NCBI GenBank assembly: GCA_019429385.1
Contig: JAHYIS010000010.1
Coordinates: forward strand, 1 to 64,000
Direction of reading: 5' to 3'
DNA: 64,000 bases
DNA from: ANME-2 cluster archaeon
Lineage (GTDB): Archaea > Halobacteriota > Methanosarcinia > Methanosarcinales > Methanocomedenaceae
Position numbers and translations under genes: made by a program. Below the pieces are notes generated by a model that worked only from the letters and a program-made list of their open reading frames with translations, was not told where the DNA came from and searched no databases. Each line of letters opens with the position of its first letter. Positions within the stretch are counted from its first letter, which is position 1. Below are positions 27,526 through 34,963 of this stretch, piece by piece.

Positions 27526-27578
27526 TAATTAAATATATAGTAAGATTACAATGTATAATTAAATATACAAAAGCATGC
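27526..27578 (+). promoter_or_regulatory. Divergent promoter region with repeated ATAATTAAATATA word
   Basis: ATAATTAAATATA occurs twice (about 27527 and 27558) as a direct repeat about 31 bases apart. The downstream copy is a good box A for the KaiC-like gene starting at 27607. The repeat may simply be two TATA elements. Confidence 0.4.
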
Positions 27579-27606
27579 AAAAATTTTAGTAAGGTTTGAT
27601 CGTTAC

Positions 27607-28179
27607 ATGAGAGATAGAATCGAGTGGGAATTAAAAGGACTGAAAGAGGGGGGTATAGTTCTAGCATTGACAAGTGCTAAAAATTATAACGAAGCAAATA
27701 TTGATTTTATCAAATACTTAGTATATACAAAAAACGAGCCTGGAGTATATCTCACCTTCAATAAACCCTATGCAACTATGAAACAGATATTGGAAGATGA
27801 AAATATCGACCCCAGGATGATCATTTTCATTGATGCCATAACCCTGCCCAGTGGGGGAAAGACAGATGATTCTGACCGATGCCTGTATCTAAGCGACCTT
27901 CGGAATTTATCAGACCTGGCAGTTATAATAGATGAAGCAGTAGAGGCCATTCCTTATAAAAATAAATTCCTTTTCCTTGATTCCCTTTCAACGCTGCTGC
28001 TCTACAATAATACCGGAAGTGCAGCCAAATTCGTTCATTTCCTCACCGGTAAACTCAGAGCATGGAAACTTGATGCGATATTGCTATCCCTTGAATTGGA
28101 AAGTGATGCTGAATTCCTGGCACAGTTGACACTCTTTTGTGATAAAAAGATTAATCTCAGTGAGCTTCAATCAACATGA
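27607..28179 (+). CDS. KaiC/RecA-like protein lacking a P-loop
   Basis: A 190-residue protein with the RecA/KaiC fold outline of archaeal signalling ATPases: GGIVLALTSAKNYNEANIDF where the Walker A strand-loop should be, FIDAITLPSGGKTDDSDRCL, and a Walker B-like KFLFLDSLSTLLLYN (residues ~119-133), ending with LKAWKLDAILLSLE-type strand. GxxGxGKT is absent, so it probably does not hydrolyse ATP and may be a sensor or scaffold. Its stop overlaps the next ATG, and two small membrane proteins follow in overlap. Confidence 0.65.
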   Translation: MRDRIEWELKGLKEGGIVLALTSAKNYNEANIDFIKYLVYTKNEPGVYLTFNKPYATMKQILEDENIDPRMIIFIDAITLPSGGKTDDSDRCLYLSDLRNLSDLAVIIDEAVEAIPYKNKFLFLDSLSTLLLYNNTGSAAKFVHFLTGKLRAWKLDAILLSLELESDAEFLAQLTLFCDKKINLSELQST

Positions 28180-28562
28180 TAGACAGGATACTTTTGTTAA
28201 TACCGATTTTTGCTACTATTGCCTTTGGGACTATGACATTAGTTATGGGTTTTTTGTCTCTCCGGAAACTTACTGATGGACGTATAAAAATGTACGGAAC
28301 AGTAATTTGGTATGCCTTGATATTTTTCTCAATTGGCGGTGGAATTCATATTGTCCAGGAACTATTTAACTACGAATCCATAATGGGAGTGAGCCTGGTC
28401 TATTTTGAATATTTCTTTTATGCTGTATATTATATCAGCCTCCTCTATGCAATCTTATCCCTTTACAGGATGGCAAAGTTCACAGGTTTCAGTCAAAGAA
28501 AACATGAGATACAGGAAGCAATGGAACAAATGTCTGCTGAAGGTGTGAAAAGTGATAGTTGA
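28176..28562 (+). CDS. Membrane protein partner 1 of the KaiC-like gene
   Basis: A 128-residue protein with four predicted helices: ILLLIPIFATIAFGTMTLVM, YGTVIWYALIFFSIGGGIHI, SLVYFEYFFYAVYYISLLYA and a short amphipathic end. The layout, with central aromatic helices and a short cytoplasmic tail, resembles half of an archaeal histidine-kinase 7TM sensor. Overlaps both neighbours by a few bases. Function unknown. Confidence 0.65.
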   Translation: MIDRILLLIPIFATIAFGTMTLVMGFLSLRKLTDGRIKMYGTVIWYALIFFSIGGGIHIVQELFNYESIMGVSLVYFEYFFYAVYYISLLYAILSLYRMAKFTGFSQRKHEIQEAMEQMSAEGVKSDS

Positions 28563-28860
28563 AGATGTAGTCAATTACCTCATAATCTTCGTAGGTGTTC
28601 TGGGAACTGCGACAATACTAATTAATGTATACATATTAAGTAAACTGGGCAATAGCTCCTTAAAACGATTGGGTTTACAGGTATTGGGCCTGGTGATAAT
28701 CTTCTCCATTGCCGGTATATTGCGGTCGTATAAGTCATTTTTTAATTACCATTCCAATTGGATGACCACTCTGGAATACATGATCTATAGCCTTGTATAC
28801 ATAGCAGCATCATACGAATTGTACGATATGGCCCGCAAATACGGATTTAACATCGAATGA
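28552..28860 (+). CDS. Membrane protein partner 2 of the KaiC-like gene
   Basis: A 102-residue membrane protein with three helices (YLIIFVGVLGTATILINVYI, LQVLGLVIIFSIAGILRSY, TTLEYMIYSLVYIAASYELY). GTG start overlaps the previous gene by 11 bases. The ending AASYELYDMARKYGF parallels ISLLYAILSLYRMAKFTGF in partner 1, so the two look like diverged duplicates, perhaps a heterodimer. No family recognised. Confidence 0.6.
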   Translation: MIVEDVVNYLIIFVGVLGTATILINVYILSKLGNSSLKRLGLQVLGLVIIFSIAGILRSYKSFFNYHSNWMTTLEYMIYSLVYIAASYELYDMARKYGFNIE

Positions 28861-28862
28861 CC

Positions 28863-29555
28863 TTACAGAAAAATTTTAGACCGGGCTGATATAAGGGCTT
28901 GTGGTCCCACAATATTCGATGCAAAGTTATCAGCCATTTGTTCTATTTCCGGTTGCATTGCACTGGTCCTGGTAAAGGTCATAAGTGACAGTTGTTTTAA
29001 CCAGTGGGTCTTATGGTTATGCATAATATGCCATGATTCGTGTGCAAGAACGGCTTTTAACTCATCACCGCTTAATAGTTCAAGCATTCCCACAGATATG
29101 AATATTGACTTTCCTGCTGCAAATGCCCTGGGGACTGCTGAATCAAAATAAAATACCCTGGCATCTGTTACCAATTCATCGACGAAATGCTGAGCCCAAT
29201 CCAACAATTGATTTATTGGTAATGCATTCAACCGTCGGATGAGGAACCGGTCAAAAATCCTGGGAAGCATGAACATCACACTCAATGTTAACAGGGTATA
29301 AAGGAGATAAATATTTATTGAAAACATGGAATTACAGGTCATTGTCGAGAATGACAACCAGACCGATGAAATAATGAGTACCTGACCTGCGGTAAAAATT
29401 CTAATGCGATTTTCCGGTTTTGATATGAACAAATATGCTATGAACAAGAAAATTGCCATAGCTATCAAGGACAGTATTACCCCGGTAAATGGGGATGACT
29501 GAATACAGGTAATATAACAGTCAAATTCACCTGATATATGTTGTATGTAACTCAT
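28863..29555 (-). CDS. M48/M56-type membrane zinc metallopeptidase
   Basis: A 230-residue protein with about four N-terminal helices (VILSLIAMAIFLFIAYLFIS and following) and a peptidase domain with HESWH (HExxH; residues ~177-181) and a distal EIEQMADNFASNIVG containing the third zinc ligand and Asp. Shape and gene order match BlaR1/MecR1-like M56 proteins paired with BlaI, but the penicillin-binding sensor domain is absent. It overlaps the BlaI-like gene upstream by 4 bases. It may cleave the regulator on a membrane signal; the signal is unknown. Confidence 0.75.
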   Translation of the reverse strand: MSYIQHISGEFDCYITCIQSSPFTGVILSLIAMAIFLFIAYLFISKPENRIRIFTAGQVLIISSVWLSFSTMTCNSMFSINIYLLYTLLTLSVMFMLPRIFDRFLIRRLNALPINQLLDWAQHFVDELVTDARVFYFDSAVPRAFAAGKSIFISVGMLELLSGDELKAVLAHESWHIMHNHKTHWLKQLSLMTFTRTSAMQPEIEQMADNFASNIVGPQALISARSKIFL

Positions 29556-29911
29556 TTCTTAGATGTATATTTTGAAAAATTTTCCACGGCAAGTTCACCA
29601 AAACAATCCACCAGACTGTCAAGTATCCGATTGGTGATATCAGAAGCCACATCACCACGGGAAGAAGTGGGCCTATAAATATATCGAACCCTTCCATCGA
29701 CATTTTGAACATTACGCTCCACGTAACCCGCTTTAGCCAGCCTGTCAAGAGTGCCTGCAACGCTTGATAAAGGGATATTGGTACATTCAGTGATCTGGGA
29801 AGTGGTCATGTCACCCCTATCCCATAATGTTTCCATTATATCCGATTCTATCGGGCTGAAGAATTTAGTGTATCCTTCATTTGAAAGATTGATACGGTCG
29901 ATTTTAACCAT
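29552..29911 (-). CDS. BlaI/MecI-family transcriptional regulator
   Basis: A 119-residue winged-helix protein. FSPIESDIMETLWDRGDMTT and SQITECTNIPLSSVAGTLDR, then LAKAGYVERN and VRYIYRP, form the BlaI plan, followed by a C-terminal dimerisation helix. In bacteria BlaI represses its own operon and is removed by proteolysis by the M56 partner; here the metallopeptidase is the next, overlapping gene, so the same logic is likely. Confidence 0.82.
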   Translation of the reverse strand: MVKIDRINLSNEGYTKFFSPIESDIMETLWDRGDMTTSQITECTNIPLSSVAGTLDRLAKAGYVERNVQNVDGRVRYIYRPTSSRGDVASDITNRILDSLVDCFGELAVENFSKYTSKK

Positions 29912-30017
29912 GTTTTACAATTGGTGTAAATGCATATATATTTTATGCATGAAAAGATTTATAAATCACTAATCCAAATTGTATTCCAGGACCCTGTTTT
30001 CAATTTAAGGTGTTGTC

Positions 30018-30770
30018 ATGTCAGTTAAAAAAAATGCAATTATTCTGTTAATCGTTATGGTCTTTCTAATGTTTGCCGGATGTTTAAAAGCTCCTGATAC
30101 CGACGGTGACGGGGTCCGTGACCCGGTAGATGTATTCCCTGAAGACCCGGGTGATTGGGAAGATTCAGACCTTGACGGAATAGGTAACAACGCTGAAATC
30201 AAGATGGGAACAAATCCATTTCTTGCTGACTCTGACGGGGATTCCTATATTGATAGTGTAGATATGGACCCACTGGATGCCAGTATCGGCGCAGATACTG
30301 ACGGAGACGGTTATCATGATGCTATTGATGCTTTTCCTGATGATCCAAATGAATGGGCCGATACAGATAGTGATGGATATGGAGACAATGCTGATAAATA
30401 TCCCAATGACCCCATGTACTATACATATGATTTGAAAACGATTACAGATTTTATATTTAATGAAGATGAACTGGAACGAGTATCCATTTTTGAAAATAAT
30501 ATAACAGGAACTGAGTATTCGATTGAGATCACAAATAACGAAAGCCTTGGCGGTAATTTTTCAGTAACTGTCTATACATGTCTCGGTTTTGACTGGACTA
30601 AACAGGAATGCAGACCTGGCACTGAAATAAGCAGTTCGGAAAAGGTCTATGTGGGACCAGGTGAAACCAGAATTACAAAAGTCAAGGTCTTTACAGAATA
30701 CCAGAAGCAAGTCCAGCGCTTTAAAAGATGGGTGGTTGTAATCCCGCCAGAAGTGGAAAAGCCGGCCTAG
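30018..30770 (+). CDS. Lipoprotein with calcium-binding DxDxDG repeats
   Basis: A 250-residue exported lipoprotein: hydrophobic signal ILLIVMVFLMFAGCLKAPDT with the lipobox FAGC, then thrombospondin type 3-like acidic repeats from residue ~27 to ~130 (DTDGDGVRDPVDVFPEDP, DSDGDSYIDSVDMDPLD, DTDGDGYHDAIDAFPDDP, DTDSDGYGDNADKYPNDP), about four units, which bind calcium. The C-terminal ~110 residues are a beta-rich domain with several N-glycosylation sequons. TAG stop, meeting the TAG of the convergent ogt gene at a shared CTAG. Confidence 0.8.
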   Translation: MSVKKNAIILLIVMVFLMFAGCLKAPDTDGDGVRDPVDVFPEDPGDWEDSDLDGIGNNAEIKMGTNPFLADSDGDSYIDSVDMDPLDASIGADTDGDGYHDAIDAFPDDPNEWADTDSDGYGDNADKYPNDPMYYTYDLKTITDFIFNEDELERVSIFENNITGTEYSIEITNNESLGGNFSVTVYTCLGFDWTKQECRPGTEISSSEKVYVGPGETRITKVKVFTEYQKQVQRFKRWVVVIPPEVEKPA

Positions 30771-31222
30771 ACCTTTATTGATTCAAGGTCCAACAATTGA
30801 GTTTTCATTTCGACCCCGTAAGAAAAACCGCCGGTTCCCTTTTTTGAAATTACCCTGTGGCAGGGTATGATCACAGGTACCCTGTTCTTGCCAAGTGCAG
30901 TACCCACTGCCCTCGTTGCCAGGGGTCTTTCTATCATATTGGCAAGTCGGGAATAGGTGATACTGTTCCCCCACCCTATATGCCTTGCAGCAGTCAGAAC
31001 GTGCTGCTGGAAAGAAGTGAAACCTGACAGGTCTACATCATATGTTGAAAAATCTACAATTTCTCCATTGAAATACCGCAGCAGGTCTAATGAAACGGGA
31101 TGGGTTATGCGGGTTTTGCCTTTGTAGTTCTCTATAAAGTGCACCGTTTTAACAACACCTGTAATTTCCTCCACTACTACCCACATGCCAATCGGTTTTG
31201 CAAAAAAAAAATCTTCAGACAT
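30767..31222 (-). CDS. ogt: Methylated-DNA--protein-cysteine methyltransferase
   Basis: A 151-residue suicide repair enzyme that takes O6-alkyl groups from guanine. Active-site motif IPCHRVIS with Cys121, preceded by FQQHVLTAARHIGWGNSITY and the helix-turn RAVGTALGKNRVPV. The N-terminal domain is short, as in archaeal Ogt. Convergent with the lipoprotein gene, 4 bases overlapping at the stops. Confidence 0.95.
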   Translation of the reverse strand: MSEDFFFAKPIGMWVVVEEITGVVKTVHFIENYKGKTRITHPVSLDLLRYFNGEIVDFSTYDVDLSGFTSFQQHVLTAARHIGWGNSITYSRLANMIERPLATRAVGTALGKNRVPVIIPCHRVISKKGTGGFSYGVEMKTQLLDLESIKV

Positions 31223-31260
31223 GCCGGAACCTTACATCTGTAATCCTTCACTACAATATG

Positions 31261-31938
31261 CTATAATAAATACCACTCGTTATCCTGTACGATCGATTCA
31301 CCCGGTACAATACTGCGTGAAGGTTCTCCACCCGCCGCACGGCAGATGGCCTCATCAAAATCCTTAAGATATTGTTCCATGTGCAAACTACCGTATCCGA
31401 ATTTCAAATCAGGGTCAAACACCTGCCTGATACTCTGTTCTGTTGGAACGATGTCCACGTTAACACCGCTCATTTCCACTGCTTTCTCCATAGCAATCCT
31501 GAAATCACCAATACAATATGCTATCCTGTGCTTATAATGTCCGGCAGTCTTTCTGAGATAGCGAGCAAGACGCTGGCTTTCAATTTTGTGGAACTCGCGT
31601 TTTACGAGGGGTACATCGCAACGGCCCAGCATGAACTTGTAATCCATGAAAGGATATTCTGTATCCAGTTCCCTTGGTGCTATTCCGCAGGTCCCGAAAA
31701 CAACCACATGCACCTGTTCATAATCAAGGTGGCGAAAAATTATTTTGTCAAAAATCTTGTGAGATGGACTCTCATGATATGGTTTTGTCATTGAACAGGG
31801 TACAAATATACAGATATCCCTGCAGGGCGGTTCATATTCGGTCAATACCCATTCAGCCGCCCGTATCATATCAGGGTGCATTATTACCCGCTCACCAATT
31901 AGAGGTTCATCGGAACGTTCATGTTCAGGAATTATCAC
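31261..31938 (-). CDS. arcS: Archaeosine synthase core (ArcS, DUF5591)
   Basis: A 225-residue protein carrying the ArcS catalytic motif PCSMTKPYHESPSH (residues 47-60; PCx3KPYx2Sx2H), which attaches lysine to preQ0 in tRNA position 15 in the route to archaeosine. It comprises only the DUF5591 catalytic part; the TGT-like N-terminus and PUA domain of long ArcS are absent, as in split forms. Further support: VVVFGTCGIAPRELDTEYP and RIAYCIGDFRIAMEKA. Overlaps the uspA stop by 4 bases. TAG stop. Confidence 0.85.
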   Translation of the reverse strand: MIIPEHERSDEPLIGERVIMHPDMIRAAEWVLTEYEPPCRDICIFVPCSMTKPYHESPSHKIFDKIIFRHLDYEQVHVVVFGTCGIAPRELDTEYPFMDYKFMLGRCDVPLVKREFHKIESQRLARYLRKTAGHYKHRIAYCIGDFRIAMEKAVEMSGVNVDIVPTEQSIRQVFDPDLKFGYGSLHMEQYLKDFDEAICRAAGGEPSRSIVPGESIVQDNEWYLL

Positions 31939-32426
31939 TTGGACACCACAAGTACAGGGATAGGCGAGATCTTGACCAGATCTTCAGTCAGGCTTCCTTC
32001 TGTGAGTTTCTGGAATCCTGATTGCCTGCGGGATGCTATAATTATCAGGTCAGCCTTTTCCTCTTTGACCAATTCCAATAGCATCAATAAAACCGATTTC
32101 TTTGAAGTATCCCCCTCTTTCATGATACTCCTGGCAGATATGTCACGTTTCCTGATGGTACTGAGCATTATTTCATGGTATGTTTCCATCAATATAGATG
32201 CAGGCATATCTTTTAATTGCTTGACCAGTTCTGGACTTATCTCATCAAGCCTCGCCCTGATGGGACCTTCCGATTTTTTACCTTTCGGTGCCATTGAGAC
32301 AATAACGATCTCTGCTTTACAGGAAGTGGCCAAACTAATTCCATATTTCAATGCCCGTTCTGATTTTTTGGAACCATCAAGAGGAATGATAATTTTTTTG
32401 AATTTCTGTAAATCATTTTCTGTCAA
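31935..32426 (-). CDS. Universal stress protein A family
   Basis: A 163-residue UspA-fold protein with an N-terminal KIIIPLDGSKKSERALKYGI strand and a C-terminal ADLIIIASRRQSGFQKLTEGS then VLVVSK. ATP-binding UspA has GxxGx9GS; here the loop reads SRRQSGFQKLTEGS, so nucleotide binding is doubtful. Shares a transcript with arcS. Confidence 0.88.
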   Translation of the reverse strand: MTENDLQKFKKIIIPLDGSKKSERALKYGISLATSCKAEIVIVSMAPKGKKSEGPIRARLDEISPELVKQLKDMPASILMETYHEIMLSTIRKRDISARSIMKEGDTSKKSVLLMLLELVKEEKADLIIIASRRQSGFQKLTEGSLTEDLVKISPIPVLVVSK

Positions 32427-32538
32427 TAATAAAACTCCTGTTTATATGACATTTTTTAGAATAAATAGATTAATTGGTAGTATACAACTTGTGCAAACAA
32501 AAAGTTTACTGCTTGACCAGCATAGAAGTTCCGGTTTA

Positions 32539-32736
32539 TATCTTACCTGGACGGGTATGTTATCGTACCTGGACGGGAATGTTACCTTACCTGGACGGGA
32601 ATGTTATCGTACCTGGACGGGTATGTTATCTTACCTGGACGGGAATGTTATCGTACCTGGACGGGTATGTTATCTTACCTGGACGGGAATGTTATCGTAC
32701 CTGGACGGGTATGTTATCTTACCTGGACGGGAATGT
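32539..32736. repeat. Nine-copy 22-bp tandem array
   Basis: Nine head-to-tail units of TATCKTACCTGGACGGGWATGT (22 bp), mostly alternating TATCTT...GGGAATGT and TATCGT...GGGTATGT, so a 44-bp higher-order period is visible. No spacers, hence not CRISPR. The last copy supplies the stop codon of tiaS (TTA at 32719-32721). Because 22 is not a multiple of 3, all forward frames are open, creating false ORFs. Each unit includes a TACC...GGTA imperfect dyad. Confidence 0.97.
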
Positions 32737-34077
32737 CCTGGGGTCTGCAGACCGAACTAACGGCATCGATATATGACGTCTGGCACAGGGGGGCACCTCA
32801 TAGATGCCGGGTTTGATGGTTCTGTTTACTGCATTTCGATTAATTATTGTATTTTTGGTGCCGCAACGCCTGCATCTGTATCCCTGGCCATGTCCGGCTG
32901 ATTTCATATGCTTGCCGCACGAGGAGCATAGCGGATTTTCTGCTATTTCCTGGAGAGCGAGTTCAATGATATCTATTTTTTCAAGGTTCAGGGTATCATT
33001 CTGGACACTTCCATACACACGCACCCTGTCCCCGGGTATCAACTGCCTGATGATCTGCCTGAAACCTTTTGTTGGTTCAAAAGCTGCACATTTAATGGTG
33101 CAGATGCCCACGTTATCAGTTTCTTCTTCAAACTCACCAGCCAAGTCGCCAGACTTACCATTAACATCAGATTCAAATTCATCTACCACAATGGTGAAGA
33201 AGGTATGACCGCCCTCGATGGTCACTGGGTTATCCTCCAATGTACCTTTTACGCAATATGACCGGCCTTCACTTATATTTCCAATACGATCATCAATAAG
33301 GTGCAGGTCAGTCCCCTGGTTGGTCTTGAACAGTAATGTCCTGCCAGGGATCTCAGATTCTATGAGGTTAAATGCATGCTGAATAGCATGGATGTCATCA
33401 CCACGTATCCCGAATAACACAGGGTCAGGAGAATGGGGTGCAAAAATTACACTATCATTAGCTCTATCCACCGTGTCCCAGGTGCCCGGATATGTTATTT
33501 CATCCGCCCTGAATACCGAATCACGGTCGATACTCCGCAGTGTGCCAAAATTTTCAGGCAGACGATAAACTATCATCTCGTATGTATGGTCCGGCAGCCC
33601 GCATGCAATAGCTCCGCACGCAGCAAGAGCACCGATAAGCCCGCGTCCGTTCTTGAACCCCATGTGGACCAGGCCAAACCTGTCAATGAGGGTGCGGGCA
33701 TCCTCAATGGTAAGCACATCCTGCATGGCACGCCGCATGAATGATTCCAGTGCTTTCCTGAACACCATGTCCTGCTTATTTCCATCATGTAAAAACACTA
33801 CGCCGGGATTGGTGTTCTCGCACTCCAGATCAGCCATATCTTCCACCAGAGATAGAGTCGAGTCCATGATTTGCCGCTCTGAGCCTGGATTGGGTTCAAT
33901 CTCCAGGGACAATGCTGCATTTCCCCTGGTCCTGTATTGTATATTAGGATTGAGCCGAATGAGGTGGGGCATTCCCCTGAATGTGCCCAATTCCTTAAGC
34001 TGGTCGATAAGCACTGCTGTAAGATAGGTGGTACACATCCCATCCATGGAATCGGTATCATCAATTCCGATGATCAT
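32719..34077 (-). CDS. tiaS: tRNA(Ile2) 2-agmatinylcytidine synthetase
   Basis: A 452-residue enzyme that joins agmatine to C34 of tRNA-Ile2 so that it reads AUA. N-terminal MIIGIDDTDSMDGMCTTYLT (ATP/agmatine domain), FKNGRGLIGALAACGA, an OB-fold with PGDRVRVYGSVQNDTLNLEK and a zinc ribbon CSSCGKHMKSAGHGQGYRCR. It ends YEVPPCARRHISMPL and then a 14-residue tail encoded partly by the 22-bp array, which also gives the TAA. The native tail was probably replaced by array expansion. Confidence 0.92.
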   Translation of the reverse strand: MIIGIDDTDSMDGMCTTYLTAVLIDQLKELGTFRGMPHLIRLNPNIQYRTRGNAALSLEIEPNPGSERQIMDSTLSLVEDMADLECENTNPGVVFLHDGNKQDMVFRKALESFMRRAMQDVLTIEDARTLIDRFGLVHMGFKNGRGLIGALAACGAIACGLPDHTYEMIVYRLPENFGTLRSIDRDSVFRADEITYPGTWDTVDRANDSVIFAPHSPDPVLFGIRGDDIHAIQHAFNLIESEIPGRTLLFKTNQGTDLHLIDDRIGNISEGRSYCVKGTLEDNPVTIEGGHTFFTIVVDEFESDVNGKSGDLAGEFEEETDNVGICTIKCAAFEPTKGFRQIIRQLIPGDRVRVYGSVQNDTLNLEKIDIIELALQEIAENPLCSSCGKHMKSAGHGQGYRCRRCGTKNTIINRNAVNRTIKPGIYEVPPCARRHISMPLVRSADPRTFPSR

Positions 34078-34895
34078 ACAAGGTTTCCGGTAAACACGGT
34101 CCTGGCCGTGCCCTGCATGAAGGCATAACCTCCTTCGAGTGTGATATTGAGTATGCCTCCCAGGGTGTTTACTGTTACCTCACTGCCGGTCAACCCCAGG
34201 TGGTGTGCTATAACTACTGATGCTACTGAACCTGTACCACAGCTCAGGGTCTCTCCTTCCACACCCCTCTCGTAGGTGCGGATATTGACATGACCTTCAT
34301 CGGCAACATGGACAAAATTCACGTTTGTGCCTTTTGGGAAGATGGTATTGTATCGTATTGGAGGTGCTATTGTATCGATATCAACACCTTCCAGGTCGTC
34401 CTCAAATATCACTGCATGGGGAACGCCCGTATTGATGACCGATACCTGCATACCTTCAATTATCTCGTTCATGAACTCTCCATCACCCCTGGCCGGTATG
34501 TCCTTCCTGTCAAACAGGGGTTTTCCCATATTTACCTTTACCAACACCCCATCACCCTGACCTGTCACGTCCACGGGCAATATACCAGCCATGGTCTCTA
34601 CAGTTGCAGTGCCCTGTGTTAGATACCCTTTCTCCAGGGCGTACCTGACAAGACACCTTATGCCATTACCGCACATCTCTGCTTCAGAGCGGTCTGGCTG
34701 GAACAATCTCATCTTTATGTCGGCAGGACCTGATCTTGAAATGTACAGTACACCGTCTCCCCCTATGCCGAACCTCCGGTCGCAATATTTTTCGGCAAAG
34801 TCGGCTTTTGAACCATCTGCCACTACTGTTTGGCTATATTCATCTATCAGAATGAAGTCATTGCCGTTCCCATGGAGTTTGGTGAATTGTATCAT
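34074..34895 (-). CDS. dapF: Diaminopimelate epimerase
   Basis: A 273-residue two-domain epimerase converting LL- to meso-diaminopimelate for lysine. Catalytic Cys75 in EMCGNGIRC and Cys219 in LSCGTGS; MIQFTKLHGNGNDFILIDEY at the start. The stop overlaps the tiaS start by 4 bases. No other lysine genes are nearby. Confidence 0.96.
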   Translation of the reverse strand: MIQFTKLHGNGNDFILIDEYSQTVVADGSKADFAEKYCDRRFGIGGDGVLYISRSGPADIKMRLFQPDRSEAEMCGNGIRCLVRYALEKGYLTQGTATVETMAGILPVDVTGQGDGVLVKVNMGKPLFDRKDIPARGDGEFMNEIIEGMQVSVINTGVPHAVIFEDDLEGVDIDTIAPPIRYNTIFPKGTNVNFVHVADEGHVNIRTYERGVEGETLSCGTGSVASVVIAHHLGLTGSEVTVNTLGGILNITLEGGYAFMQGTARTVFTGNLV

Positions 34896-34963
34896 ATGGG
34901 CAGAAATCGGCTGGTTTTGACATAAAGCTTTCTACTGCCTGAGATTTGGATGATCGAATTACT

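Noticed and set aside
32535-32740. CRISPR-like array
   Set aside because: Units are directly abutting with no spacers and differ only at two or three fixed positions; it is a minisatellite.
31921-32816. Long plus-strand ORFs through the 22-bp array
   Set aside because: The 22-bp period keeps all three forward frames open; there is no ribosome site or domain, and uspA and tiaS occupy the other strand.
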